Assembly: GCA_910589415.1 (NCBI GenBank)
Contig: OU342635.1
Span: 8,866,001 to 8,930,000, forward strand
Source: Malachius bipustulatus
Taxonomy: Eukaryota > Arthropoda > Insecta > Coleoptera > Melyridae
Length of the DNA stretch: 64,000 bases
Reading direction: 5' to 3'
The position numbers and the translations under genes were made by a program. A model generated the notes under the pieces. The model searched no databases. It had not been told where the DNA came from and saw only the letters and a program-made list of their open reading frames with translations. This document shows, in pieces, positions 1 through 11,915 of the stretch (positions are counted from its first letter, which is position 1; every line of letters begins with the position of its first letter).

Positions 1-260
1 TACTTTATACCGCTTCCTTATTTCATTAAAGAACTAGGTATCCCGTTTCCGTAACACCAGCATCGACGAGTCTGGTACGAACGGCACTCTTGGTCGAGCT
101 CTCTCCTCTCTCGATGTTAAACCTCGACTCTTCTTTCTATGTGTGGTCCTGTCCGGTCAGGTGTCCTTTTCCTTCGTCCCGATGTGTAAAGGGATAGGAA
201 GGGGTAGGAAACGGTGGTGTCTTAGAGAATACGAATCGATTATTCACCAAGGACGTAACA
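1..260 (-). repeat. 3' LTR of the BEL/Pao element (partial)
   Basis: This segment matches 6129-6388 base for base over its length and ends in ACGTAACA. It is immediately followed on the + strand by TACCGCCCACC, a purine-rich tract on the coding strand that fits a polypurine tract. The other LTR end lies outside the window. Confidence 0.9.
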
Positions 261-403
261 TACCGCCCACCAAAATTACCGGAGGAATTTTCCGCTATCA
301 GAAAATTGAACCAAAAGCGAAACTAACGAAAACGAAACTAACGACAATAACAAAAACGAAACGAAACGAAACGACAAGTCAGGGACGAAATTCCCTGAGT
401 CCG

Positions 404-3400
404 TTACTGGTTAGGTAACGGGCAAAGTTTGACCAGAGGTCGTTTACAAAGACCTTTGGTCGTACGAACCGAGGCAACCCTGGCGACACCATCCGCACCA
501 GGGTGCAGAGAAACAATTCTTCCTAGAGCCCATTTCAAAGTCTCTGACGATAAATCAGAAGCGATCTCGAGATGAATCGCGCGAGTCGCGAAACATACGA
601 ACAAACATAAATAGGCTTTAGAAGTTTTGACACCCCTATACCTCGACAAGACAATAGGAAAGGGTCCCCCATAATCGACCCCGACACAACTAAAGGGCTT
701 CAATTGGGAGACACGAGCGACAGATAAATTCCCCATGGGAGGCTCCAACGAGAGGGGACGAGTGCGAAAGCAACGATTGCATTTCGACAAATAACTACGA
801 ATGACCCTACGAGCAGACAGGATCCAAAAATTTTGTTGAAGGAGATAATGAGCAGTGTTCACTCCTGGGTGCAAATTACCTCGATGTATCTGATCAATCA
901 AAAGTTCAACCAACCTATGCCTTCCTGGCAACAATGCGGGATATTTAGCGTCGAATGCTAAACCCGAATGCAACAGTCGACCCCCGACTCGCAAAATACC
1001 GAAATCATCAATAAAGGGCGACAATGACTGCAAGTACTTGGCACATGGTTTACCAGAGCGAATTTTCTCCAATTCCGAAGAGAAGACCGAAGATTGAACA
1101 ATTCTAACAATGTGCATGAGAGCAGCATGCAACTCAGAGACACTCAATGCACCAGTGGTCCTATTGACAGCACGACAATTGTTAGTGAAACGAAAACAAC
1201 GAGCGATAATACCCTGAATTTTCCTCAAAGAAGAAAATCTTTTCAACAAAACATCGACATCCGAAATCTCTATCGTAGCGAACAAAACAATATTCCTTTT
1301 CTCCAGTTCAACATCAGAAGTGGGAGCAATGGGAAAGAGTGCTGGCCAAGATTCCAGCGGCAATCTGAGGAATTCAGGCCCCGCCCACCATGCGGAAGCC
1401 CCGACTAACTCCTCTGGTAACAAGCCCCGAGACGCGACGTCCGCTGGGTTGTCACCTGAACGTACATGATTCCAACAATCCGGAGGAATTCGATCCTGAA
1501 TGTGGACGACACGATTCGAAACAAAAGTCTTCCACCGATGTGGAGACGACTTGATCCAGGATAGAGCGACCGAAGAGTCACTCCAAGCGAAAACCTTATC
1601 AACAACAATGGATTGAGGACCTTGTTCAAGGACGAACGAAACGAGATCTGATAGTAAGACTGCGGCACACAATTCCAGCCGTGGAACGGAGAGTGGTTTG
1701 AGCGGAGCAACACGAGACTTGGCAGTAACGAAACGAACCTGCACATTGCCATCGGCGTCCTCGAAACGATAATACACCACACCCGCATAACCTGCAGTCG
1801 ACGCATCACAAGATGCGTGCAGTTGACACGACACGAAAGATCCTTCGGGAACCAAGCACCTAGGGATTGTCAACTTGGATAAAACATGAAGAGTGGACTT
1901 ATATCGATTCCACTTTTCGACAACATCAGCTGGTGGATCTTCATCCCAATCCAGCCCGAGATACCACAAATGTTGAATGACTCGTTTTGCCATAAAGGTC
2001 AATGGGCACAAGAAACCCAACGGGTCATAGATCTTAGCGACTTCTGAGAGAATGCTTCTCTTAGTACAAGGTGAATCTATGGACTTAACCATGAACGAAA
2101 ACGAATCAGTAGCCGATTGCCACTGAAGGCCAAGAATTTTCACCGAAAAGTCCGATTCCGAATCAAAGTTGGATGACTGCTGTTGACAATGTTCAACCGG
2201 CAGATCCTGAAGCAATTGTGGATTGTTAGCAGACCATTTCCGCAACTCAAATTGTCCCAATTGCAATAGCGAAATGAGCTGATTTCTCAACTCCAAGGTT
2301 TCCTCGATTTGATTTGCCCCAATGGCAAAATCATCGACATAAAGCCCGAGACGAATGGCTTTCGAAGCGAGAGGAAACTTCTCAGAATTTTCTTGAGCTA
2401 ATTGTAACAAGCACCTAATGGCCAAATATGGCGAGGACGAAACACCATAAGTTACAGTGTTCAATTTGTAACTTCGAATAGGATCCTTTTCTGAAAAACG
2501 CCAACGAATTAATTGATACTGTCGATGTGAATCTCCAACTAAAATTTGCCGATACATCTGCCTAATGTCACAAGTGAACACGAATTTGTTCTCTCGAAAA
2601 CGAAGCAAAACACTAGTGATGTCATTTTGCAACTTCGGACCAATCAACAAGGTATCATTTAACGAAAGATTGTTCGATGCTTTGGCCGAGGCGTCGAACA
2701 CGACACGAATTTTCGACGATACTGGGGCGAGCGAAGACACATCAGAAGACATCGAAACACCAGGGTCTTTAAAAACGCAATGATGCGGAATGTAATAAGA
2801 GTTTGCAGATTCCGACTCCAATGGCACCAACGACATGTGCCCAGCCTCCAAATAATCTTTCATAAACTCTACATACATGTCTCTAATGTGAGGCAACCTC
2901 GACAATCGTCTCTCCAAAGCGAGCAAACGACGATCTGCGACATTCAACGAATCATTAAAGATAGGCAACTCTTTGCTATCCTTAAATGGCAACAATACCC
3001 CAAAACGACCTGATTCTTCTCGATAATGAGACTCAACGAACAACGACTCAGCCTCTTGTTCCTCATTAGAGCAAACCTCAACTGAAGGCACCTCCTCAAC
3101 TCTCCAAAATGCCTTAAGAGTCTCTTCAAGGGTCGAATCTACCGACGCAAAACAAGCTTGAACCTCGCCCGCAACCTTCGACGAAATGGTTCCCAAAAGA
3201 ACCCAACCAAACGTCGTGTTCATTGCGGCTGGACAGTTATCACTGCCCGACAAATAACCACCATGAACAATATTGGGAAAGATGTCAGCTCCTAGCAAAA
3301 CATCGACAGAACCAGGCGTGTACCAATTAGGATCCGCTAACTTCAAATTATCAAGCGCCTTCGATGGCGAAATGTCAACACTGGGAAGTTTTCCACAAAT

Positions 3401-5098
3401 ATTGGGCAAGACCAAAGTACTTACTTTAAAAGTAGGTGATGGTACCCCAACGGGACGAATAATGCAATCAGATGATCCCTGGGCCGATCCCAAGGTCACG
3501 TGACCCAAACAAGAAATAGGTGTTGATGATCGATTCAAGTGCAAGCCCAAACGCTTGCGGCACCGATCAGTAATAAAAGACGACTGACTGCCAGAGTCAA
3601 TTAAAGAACGAACCACTTGATAGTTGCCCCACTTGTCTTGAACTTCAATACATGCGGTTGCTAAAAGAACCGTAGTATTGCTACGAGAACGAGAACGAAC
3701 ATCCTGAAAGGATGGGAGAGAAGACATGGCAACCGTGGATGCGACTGGAGGCGGCTCAACTCGATGAGAAGCTGCTCCATCCGAATTACTAAGTTTAACG
3801 AAATGTAATAAAGAGTGGTGCCGACCTGCACACTCCTTACACGAATGAGAAGAGGGGCACTGCTTCACCAAGTGTGAAGGGCCAAAACAATTTAGGCACA
3901 AGCGCGCTGCCTTCACAGCCTCAAAACGCTTGCGCGGGTCCAACTTCAAAAAAGAACGACAATTCGAGATCGGGTGTTCTCCATTACAATGGAAGCACGA
4001 CTGCTTCGATGAAGACGCACTCGACGTTGACAAAAATGCATGTGAATTCCTCGATTCCACTTTTCCACCAGACTTGACGCTACTCCGCTTACCAACGACT
4101 GCAGACGGAGATAGGTCATTCCCCAAAGATGATTCTAATGCACGACACTGTGACGACAAAAACTTGTGCAAATCCTGATATGATGGAAACTCTTCAGATG
4201 CAAATTGGAGTTCGAAACGCTTTCGAGTAGCGTTATCCAATTTCTGTAGCAACCAGTTGAACAAAGTGAAATCCCAGAGAGAGACGCCTGAAACCTGACC
4301 CAAAGCTGTAATATTTTCTGAAAAGGTATTCAACAATTCACGAAGCGATTGTGAGGAATCAGAATCCGTTATTTTGGGAGCATTACAAATCGCCTGCCAA
4401 TAACACGTCGCAAGTACTCGCTCATTCTGATACCTTTGGACAAGAGTATCGAAAGCTATCACATAATTGTCATCTGTCAGTGGTAAATGTTTGACAAGGG
4501 TAAGAGGTTCCTTTGACAAAGTCGAAACTAAATACTGGAACTTCTCAATTGGAGCTAACGAATCATTCGAATGAATCAAAGTCCTAAACAAATCATAATA
4601 AACCGACCACATCCTCAACGAACCATCAAAAGTAGGTATACCGATACGAGGCAATTTCACATGTGAACTTGCAGAGGGGGGTAGCGCGGGAGCACCAGAC
4701 TGTCGACTATTTAACGATTCACTCGAACCATGACGTGATTTCACCACCGTATCCTGAGTCGATTCCAACGACAATTGAACCGCTCTAATCTGAAAATAAA
4801 CCGAATCAACTTCGATAAGTAGTCCCGAGTATGATTTCCAAATCTCCGATGACACATCTACGACCAAAGCACTCTTATCTGCCGACTCAACCGTAATCAG
4901 GATATTTCTATCAACCTCCTGCACCTGATTGTACAGCTCTGAAGCGCTGTCGCATGCAGCCAGGACAATAAAACGCGACTTTTCATCAATGGGTGCTGAA
5001 ACTACTGTCAGAATCGAGTTCAAACGAGTCAAAAACTTCGAAACAGAAGCGTTTGCTCCGACCAAAGTGTTGGACATTTTGCTAAAGAGTATCAACAA
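404..5098 (-). CDS. BEL/Pao gag-pol polyprotein lacking the integrase core
   Basis: One open frame of 1564 codons. In order: a gag-like N-terminal region; zinc-knuckle cysteines in the CFHCNGEHPISNC and LCLNCFGPSHLVKQC stretches; an aspartic protease site (LIDSGSQSSFIT); reverse transcriptase with catalytic YVDD inside LGLYVDDFAIG; RNase H motifs (SCDAST, RLELCAA, AWSDSSVALSWI); and the integrase zinc-binding HHCC region followed by the first catalytic Asp (GVDYGGPF). After the HLEIASDLSSET stretch the frame jumps directly to the C-terminal tail that normally closes BEL integrases (LGRIVSLHPGADG ... KLCPLP). The second Asp and Glu of the DDE triad and roughly 250 residues are missing, with the join near 529-541. 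The start could be the ATG at 5098 or the one seven codons later. A copy like this could not integrate by itself, though the other domains look intact. Confidence 0.92.
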   Translation of the reverse strand: MLILFSKMSNTLVGANASVSKFLTRLNSILTVVSAPIDEKSRFIVLAACDSASELYNQVQEVDRNILITVESADKSALVVDVSSEIWKSYSGLLIEVDSVYFQIRAVQLSLESTQDTVVKSRHGSSESLNSRQSGAPALPPSASSHVKLPRIGIPTFDGSLRMWSVYYDLFRTLIHSNDSLAPIEKFQYLVSTLSKEPLTLVKHLPLTDDNYVIAFDTLVQRYQNERVLATCYWQAICNAPKITDSDSSQSLRELLNTFSENITALGQVSGVSLWDFTLFNWLLQKLDNATRKRFELQFASEEFPSYQDLHKFLSSQCRALESSLGNDLSPSAVVGKRSSVKSGGKVESRNSHAFLSTSSASSSKQSCFHCNGEHPISNCRSFLKLDPRKRFEAVKAARLCLNCFGPSHLVKQCPSSHSCKECAGRHHSLLHFVKLSNSDGAASHRVEPPPVASTVAMSSLPSFQDVRSRSRSNTTVLLATACIEVQDKWGNYQVVRSLIDSGSQSSFITDRCRKRLGLHLNRSSTPISCLGHVTLGSAQGSSDCIIRPVGVPSPTFKVSTLVLPNICGKLPSVDISPSKALDNLKLADPNWYTPGSVDVLLGADIFPNIVHGGYLSGSDNCPAAMNTTFGWVLLGTISSKVAGEVQACFASVDSTLEETLKAFWRVEEVPSVEVCSNEEQEAESLFVESHYREESGRFGVLLPFKDSKELPIFNDSLNVADRRLLALERRLSRLPHIRDMYVEFMKDYLEAGHMSLVPLESESANSYYIPHHCVFKDPGVSMSSDVSSLAPVSSKIRVVFDASAKASNNLSLNDTLLIGPKLQNDITSVLLRFRENKFVFTCDIRQMYRQILVGDSHRQYQLIRWRFSEKDPIRSYKLNTVTYGVSSSPYLAIRCLLQLAQENSEKFPLASKAIRLGLYVDDFAIGANQIEETLELRNQLISLLQLGQFELRKWSANNPQLLQDLPVEHCQQQSSNFDSESDFSVKILGLQWQSATDSFSFMVKSIDSPCTKRSILSEVAKIYDPLGFLCPLTFMAKRVIQHLWYLGLDWDEDPPADVVEKWNRYKSTLHVLSKLTIPRCLVPEGSFVSCQLHASCDASTAGYAGVVYYRFEDADGNVQVRFVTAKSRVAPLKPLSVPRLELCAAVLLSDLVSFVLEQGPQSIVVDKVFAWSDSSVALSWIKSSPHRWKTFVSNRVVHIQDRIPPDCWNHVRSGDNPADVASRGLLPEELVGASAWWAGPEFLRLPLESWPALFPIAPTSDVELEKRNIVLFATIEISDVDVLLKRFSSLRKIQGIIARCFRFTNNCRAVNRTTGALSVSELHAALMHIVRIVQSSVFSSELEKIRSGKPCAKYLQSLSPFIDDFGILRVGGRLLHSGLAFDAKYPALLPGRHRLVELLIDQIHRGNLHPGVNTAHYLLQQNFWILSARRVIRSYLSKCNRCFRTRPLSLEPPMGNLSVARVSQLKPFSCVGVDYGGPFPIVLSRYRGVKTSKAYLCLFVCFATRAIHLEIASDLSSETLKWALGRIVSLHPGADGVARVASVRTTKGLCKRPLVKLCPLPNQ

Positions 5099-5114
5099 AA
5101 CACTAAAGCAATAA

Positions 5115-5540
5115 ACGAATAAGGGTTATTTTTTACACCTGTAAAAAATACAACGACAACGAAATACGAACAATAACTAAAAATAAGTACCTAACCAAGT
5201 GAAGGTTACTTATTTAAAAACGAGTTGAAAATAAATTGACTTTGAAATTCACCAAAAAACAATACTTGAGATACCGAGTGTACCCAGTAGGTATACCGTG
5301 AATACAAAAATCAATATTTTCCCTGTAACAACGAAAAAGGGTTATTCGTTAAAAACCTGTAAAAATACAACAACAACGAACGATGAGCAATACCAAAAAT
5401 AAGTACCTAACCAAGTGAAAGTCACTTATTTAATATCGAGTTGAAAATAAATTATTGAATTCGAATTCACCAAAAACAATACTTAAGATACCGAGTGTAC
5501 CCAGTAAACCGTGAATGCAAAAATCAATATTCTGCCCTGC
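5115..5540 (-). repeat. Tandem ~210-base duplication in the retrotransposon leader
   Basis: Two diverged direct copies lie at about 5115-5328 and 5330-5540. Shared landmarks in the same order are GGGTTATT, AAATAAGTACCTAACCAAGT, GAGTTGAAAATAAATT, and GATACCGAGTGTACCCAGTA. They lie between the 5' LTR and the gag start, in the untranslated leader. Confidence 0.8.
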
Positions 5541-6128
5541 GAATTCAGAGAGAAAATATTTCAACTATTACAGAGGTTTTTAAAACGAACACCTGCAACG
5601 AACGAAGAAGTGGAGTGAGGTGAGAATGGAGTAAAATTAGTGGAATGGGTGAAAATGCCGTCTGGCGTCCTTTGGATCGACTATTTCGAATCCTTTGACC
5701 TACAAACAGGCTACCTTAACACAGTGAGTGAGAAACTAATTTCAAACAAATGATGCAACCAATTAATGAACTATATTTCCACGAGCTTTCCTATCCGACT
5801 ACGGAGGGACCAAAAAAAATGTTAACTCCGCGTCAAAGAGCAACACGAAATATTAACGACGCGATTCGATCCTGAAAGGGGGCTAAATTAATGCGGCTCG
5901 ATGCCGCGATGGTAATACCGAATCGCCACGGATGACAGGATCGAAATTTAGGGAAGGACCAGGCTATAATTGCCAATGATTGACAGGAACACAATTATTA
6001 ATAATTATCGAAATTACTGACCTTGTGTCTTGTCCGACTAAAGGGGCACTTGTTTTAATTTGCGAGATGTTGTAACTATTATTATTGTTCACTCTGCTTC
6101 ACTATGTAGATACCCACGATTGTTCCAC

Positions 6129-6388
6129 TACTTTATACCGCTTCCTTATTTCATTAAAGAACTAGGTATCCCGTTTCCGTAACACCAGCATCGACGAGTC
6201 TGGTACGAACGGCACTCTTGGTCGAGCTCTCTCCTCTCTCGATGTTAAACCTCGACTCTTCTTTCTATGTGTGGTCCTGTCCGGTCAGGTGTCCTTTTCC
6301 TTCGTCCCGATGTGTAAAGGGATAGGAAGGGGTAGGAAACGGTGGTGTCTTAGAGAATACGAATCGATTATTCACCAAGGACGTAACA
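6129..6388 (-). repeat. 5' LTR of the BEL/Pao element (shared 260 bases)
   Basis: This is the portion of the 5' LTR that can be aligned with the window start. The true inner end is to the left of 6129, because the partner LTR is cut. A possible inner border near 5934 (TGACAGGATCG, next to a TGG-starting stretch on the minus strand) is only a guess. Confidence 0.88.
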
Positions 6389-7080
6389 AGCGCCAAGAAC
6401 AATGTTATTGGAGACATGTTTAGTATTATTACTATTACTGCAATACGATTCTTTGCAGAACTATTTTTATAAACTAATTGGGCAGGAATTAGATGTTTTA
6501 ATGTTTAAAAGTATCTATCTATAAAACTTCAAATAAATTATCACTTTCGTTTTATGTTTTCTTTGCAGTGTCTACATTTGAATAACGTAAATTGTTCCAT
6601 GGTCAAAATAATGATTAGAATGGAATTAAATATAATTTCGATTAGTAAATCGATTCTTCCAAATATTTTTGATGTAGACATATTTATCGGTGGCAAGGTT
6701 AAAAGGTTTTATCGTTTTGGCCGTATAAAATTTTGCAATTTATTGTTTGTCACGAAGTAAGTGATTAAATATTATACAAGCCATTTGCATTAAATATTAT
6801 TATCCTGATGAATAATAAATAATTTAAGACGGACGATATAGCTAATCTTAATTAAAACAATGTTGAGTCATAAATAAACACTAAATAATTATTTTGGTAG
6901 TATTTTTTCGCTTATACTTATGATCACTTCCTGCTGCAAAAGTTACAAGCTATAAAAGTATACCTACCTATACTTACTGATTTATTGTAATTATTAATGT
7001 ATTTTTTTTATTTCTTTAAATTTACAATTTTCGGCTACTCTTTGTAAAAAAATTTGGAAAAATTTTACACCGCGTTATTA
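6389..7080. other. AT-rich spacer
   Basis: Non-coding, very AT-rich sequence directly outside the LTR. The only open frame (about 68 codons at 6554) has no recognisable motif. I see no RNA gene or mobile element here. Confidence 0.6.
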
Positions 7081-7089
7081 TGTGTGAGG

Positions 7090-8930
7090 TGGGCCAGAGA
7101 TGTTCTGGGCCAGAGCTGAGAAAGATACTTTAAAAATTATCCAAGATAGAAGATACTAGATACTTTCTAACAAGTACCTTAAGATACATTTAGAAAAAGA
7201 TACTAAGTAGAAAAATTATCTTAGATACTAAAAGTTAGATCAAAAACCATCTTAAATACTAAACGCTTTTTAAACACTTAAAAAATATCTAGAAATAATA
7301 CTAATATTTCCTGATGACACAACGGCCAACGTTGCATTGCAACGTATAAAAAGTATCTATTTCACAAAGATTCTATCCCATGCTTAATAAAACGAGATAA
7401 AGAGATACAAGATACAGATACTTTAAAAAAATATCTTTTCAAGATTAATATTTTGCATTACAAGGTACAAGTTACTTTAGAAATAGCTTAAACTAGATAC
7501 TTTCAAAAAGAGTATCTATTTAAACGATACTTCGTTATCTTAGATACTTTAGAAAAGATAAGACAGTTCTAGCAAATGATCTCAGATACTCGCAAGCAGA
7601 GCTGCGAAAGATACTTTAAAAAGTATCTAAGATTCAAGATACTAGATACTTTCTAATAAGTATTTAAGAAAAGTATCTTAAGAGACATTTAAAAAAAGAT
7701 ACTATACTATAATTATAAAAAGTATCTTAGATACAAGATGCTTCTAAAACTATCCAAGATACTATCAAAAATCTTTCTTAGATACTAGAAATATTTAAGA
7801 TAAAACTATCTTGGATACTAAAAGTATCTAAGATACTTTCAAAAACCATCTTAGATGCTAAACGCTTTTAAAAATACCTACTTAGAAAATACCTAGAAAT
7901 GATACTACTTAATATTTTCTGATGACAGATGACCCTTAAATGTTGTCTTGCAACATTTAACTTACTCGAATTTATAAACTAAATTAAATGTTGAACATTC
8001 AGATAAGTAAAAAATTCGAAAATAAAAATTTTTGGTACAATTTCACGTTATGAAATCCACTGACTGCAAGCAACATAATCAACAGCGGCCAACGTTGCAA
8101 CCTATAAAAAGTATCTTTTCACAAAGTATATATCTTAGATGCTTAATAAAAACAGATACAAGATACAGATACTTAAAAAAAAATCTTTTCAAGTTTAGAT
8201 ATTTTGTATTACAAGATACAAGTTTTTTTTAGAAATAGCTTAAAAAGTTATAAGATACTAGATACTTTCAAAGAAAGCATGTATATAAAAGATACTTCGG
8301 TATCTTAGATACTTAAAAAAAGGTGAGATACCTCTAGCAAATAATCTCAGATTCTTGCAAGCAGAGCTGGGAAAGATACGTTAAAAAGTATCTAAGATAC
8401 TAGATACTTTTTAAAAAGTATTTTAAGATACATTTAGAAAAAGATACTTTATAATTATAAGTATAAAAAGTATCTTAGATATACAAGATGCTTCTAAAAC
8501 TATCCAAGATACTATCAAGAATCTTTCTTAGATACTAAAAATATCTAAGATAAAACTATCTTGGATACTAAAAGTATCTAAAATACTTTCAAAAACCATC
8601 TTATAGATGCTAAATGATTTTAATACCTACTTAGAAAATACCTAGAAATGATATACTGCAAGAATTAACAGCTATACAACATTTATTTGTCAACAAGACA
8701 ATTGGAGCCATAGTAGGTTCTATGGTAGTTCACATGCAGGATAGTTCTTCCACGCACAACACGAGTGGGAACATGTAATGAAAATAGCGATAAGAGTTGC
8801 ATAGATCGTGTGTCATCAAACAGCACCCTGCATGCGAAGCAAACGGAAAAATAAACATGTCTCGTTGATAGAGAGTTTAATCTATCTACCTAACCTTTCC
8901 TGATGACAGATGACCCTTAATCAATAGCTA
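7090..8930. repeat. Degenerate long-period repeat built on AGATAC/GTATCT
   Basis: The stretch is dominated by the 6-mer AGATAC and its complement GTATCT, forming many short inverted pairs such as GATACTTTAAAAAGTATC. Longer landmarks recur in order. AGAGCTG(A/C/G)GAAAGATAC occurs near 7110, 7600 and 8362; CTGATGACAGATGACCCTTAA near 7919 and 8890; and a GCCAACGTTGCA block near 7325 and 8087. That gives about two and a half diverged copies, the clearer ones about 760 bases apart. No coding potential. It could be satellite-like DNA or a duplicated non-autonomous transposon. Confidence 0.75.
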
Positions 8931-11915
8931 AGCTAATTCACTTAATGTTGCCTTGGGGTTGGGGACAAGAAATGTAATTTTCTCTATTACAAAGGGTTTT
9001 TCGGATTTTTATAAACGATTAATCTAGGGTATCTTTAAAGATGCAGGCTAAAGATTTCTTGAAATTCAAAAAATCGATGTCGATTTTTCGAAAAAAAAAT
9101 CGAAAAATTTTTAAAGCTGAAAAATCGCAATTTTTTCCATCTTTAAACCGTTAGATATATCTCGAGAACGCAAAGACGTTCCATAGAATCGGTTTCAGTT
9201 TCGAAGTAGTCAAAATAATCCAAATTTGTTTTTATTTTCTAGATAATTTATTTTAGATATTTGCTCTATTTTTGTCACACTCTATGGGCAGAATTTTTTT
9301 TATAGCTTTTCATGTCCTGACAAAAAAAGCAATCAAAAAGGACTAAAGTTAAAGAGTGTGTCAAAAAATTCTTGTGAAGACATCGATAAAGGTAAGTACC
9401 TCCCTATTTGCCTCTGCATGTATCTTCGGTTTTTTTCTTTTTAGAATAAAGACTGAGCATCTATATATATATAGAAATTTTATTAACTATTTAATAAAAT
9501 TACATCTTCCCAACAGTCTGGGTTGTAAGAAACAAAGAATACTTAATAACATTGATAATAATACAATAAAAAATTTTTTTTTAAATAATTAAGTTACTAT
9601 GTACTATATAAATGATGTCTTAATATATAAATGGATTTTTTTAAGGTGATATCAGTGGCAATATGGGTAAATGTACCTATAATAATAAAAATAAGGTTGA
9701 TAAACTCCAATTTAATGATTATATTGTTTAAATAATAAATTTGTTTTTGTTTATGTTGAAATAAGGAAGTTTTATTATAAGGTATTATTATTATGTTTCA
9801 ATATTTTCAAAAATTGACGAAATCAGCCCTCAGGTATACGTTTCTTGAAGCGGTTAATCAATGCCGCGAATAAAAACAAGTGTAGCTGCTTTCAATTTTT
9901 AAATAAATTCAAAAAATTGTAGAATTGACATCAATGTTTTTATTAAATAAATAATTATTATTATTGATACCGATTAAGTAGCTTTCGTCGAACTCGTCGT
10001 GTGAATTATTCAAGAGGGCAGGGCATAATTATGGAATTTTTCAATTTCAATGTCAAAAAATATGTTTTTTAGAGCGTCGCCCCTGAAAAGTGACTTTTCG
10101 ATAGGCAACAGCCGGCCGAACGACGACTATTCCAGCCCCTTGTACTCTAGTGGCTCTCTTGAAAATGTACAAAATTGTCCAGCCCGCTAACGAATACTTT
10201 CTAGCCCTAGGGCCGACAAATTTTCTCAGTTGTTGTTATGAGTATAACGATAACGGCAGGTGAGAGGTACAGAGCTCGAAAGAAAGCATGCAATTAAAAG
10301 CTCCCTAGATTGGATACCACGATACAAGGATGTTTCAAGCAAGTCCGATTAACGGCGGTTGATAGCTTTACATTCAAGCTTTCAATGTTCTAATAAAGTA
10401 ATAACACGATCGCGCTAAAAAATACCGTGCATATCTCGGCCGTACCGAAGCTCATTTCAGTTTGTAAACGCTCGGGCGGAACTTCATACTTGCTAGAATG
10501 GGGCTTCGTTCCGCCCTTGATATACAATGTACTTTATGTCGTTTATGGCAATCATAGAAAAAAAATTGTACAAACCTAGAAATTAGATACAACGAACACC
10601 TAAACTCTTACAGATTCAAACATCCATAAAGATCAAATATTGCAAAACACCAATCACACTTTGACAGCAGACCATAAAATGGATTATTGTTTAAATTTAA
10701 TTAAAAATTGATTTTTTAAATTTTCTTGAATTTATAGTAATTCACAGGCATTTGCATAATCAACAATACACAGTCATCATAAATGAACAGCCAGACATAT
10801 CAATCTCCATTGCTTGATTTTCTTCTTGTTACAAACAACAAACAACTGAAAAGATTCTGAAGATATTATCTTATGATCTAGTTACTTCTATTGTCACGGC
10901 TCAAATTCCCGGGGACGTTTTATTTGGTGACATACAGGATGGTCTAGGTCTATTACTCGTACTAATCATCGGACGCCAACTTTATTTTCCCTTTACAGGT
11001 GACGAGGTCACATCTGCTGGATCTCCATTTATGCTTTTTCCCGTAATAACTCATTGAAGGTTTCAATCCAGAAATTCAGGGGTGTTTATTCAGTTGGGAA
11101 GTAGGCTTTATAATTACCTCTACCCCCTAACCATAATGCTGGAGAAAACGCCACTCAATTTTTAGAGGTTCAACGATAATTCAACGATAAAACAGTCGAT
11201 TTAACTAAATCATGCTTTAATTCTTATTCTGTACATTATATTCCAAAATTATATCTATGATGCAAATCAGGCTAAACCCCACAATTACGCAAAATGGCAT
11301 ATAAATGGGATATTAATTAATTATGTTGTATTATTTTCCCCCGCAATCGGACTTCGGGAGAGAGATTTGATGAATTCAAAGCACACTGCGATGCTGGTGA
11401 ATCAAGATTTCCTTCAATTGTCACGTAAGACCAGGAATTTTTACTTAACAAAGCAAACTCACTAGGCCCCCGTAGTTACTATCGGAAATACCAGGTCCGT
11501 GAATCAACCACTCCTTTAATTACCCATAACAGCAATTTCCCAGAGCGCCTGATATCCCCGTGCCATTTAATTACCTACCGATACGAACTAACAATCGATT
11601 GCGAGTCTGGAGGAAGACAGACTAGTGCAAACTTACTTATTGTGAGAGCCAAAAGCGCTATTTCTGCAAATTTTCGTAAATCGACACATCGCTCTACTGC
11701 TAAGTGGCACAGCGGCTCTCGTTCCTTGTTGCTATTGTTGCTAATCGGTGATATCGATTTACTTGTTGAAGCCATTCAATTACAACTTTTACTAAATATT
11801 TTTAATAATTTATAAATTAAATTTAAGTCGCTTTTTTCTAATTATCTCGTGTGTGGTATCTACACCTTCACTATACTGTTTGTATTATGTGACGTTAACG
11901 TTAACAGGAACCTAA
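8931..11915. other. Intergenic, no recognised gene
   Basis: About 3 kb with no convincing coding frame. Part of 9000-9200 is rich in AAAAATCG-type runs. A GC-richer block at about 10080-10520 and another at about 10890-11780 differ from the AT-rich surroundings and may be old mobile-element remnants, but no termini or protein motifs were found. A 66-codon minus frame near 11575-11775 has no recognisable domain. Confidence 0.5.

Larger units (their letters stand above)
1..6388 (-). mobile_element. BEL/Pao LTR retrotransposon, integrase-deleted, 3' LTR cut by window start
   Basis: The first 260 bases recur at 6129-6388 with the same sequence, so these are the two LTRs of one element. The LTR end on the right reads ...ACGTAACA, giving the TG...CA ends usual for LTRs. 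Between them lies one long minus-strand gag-pol ORF. The element therefore reads right to left: 5' LTR ending at 6388, leader, ORF, 3' LTR at 1-260 and beyond the window. The two LTR segments look identical by eye, which suggests a young insertion. The target-site duplication cannot be tested because the left flank is outside the window. The inner LTR boundary and primer-binding site could not be fixed; the LTR extends left of 6129. Confidence 0.93.

Noticed and set aside
143..418. 91-codon + strand frame
   Set aside because: Lies across the LTR and antisense to the retrotransposon ORF; ends in repetitive Lys/Thr codons; a shadow frame.
5900..5960. Primer-binding site of the BEL/Pao element
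   Set aside because: Two TGG-starting candidates on the minus strand fit no tRNA end I can name with confidence, and the inner LTR border is unknown.
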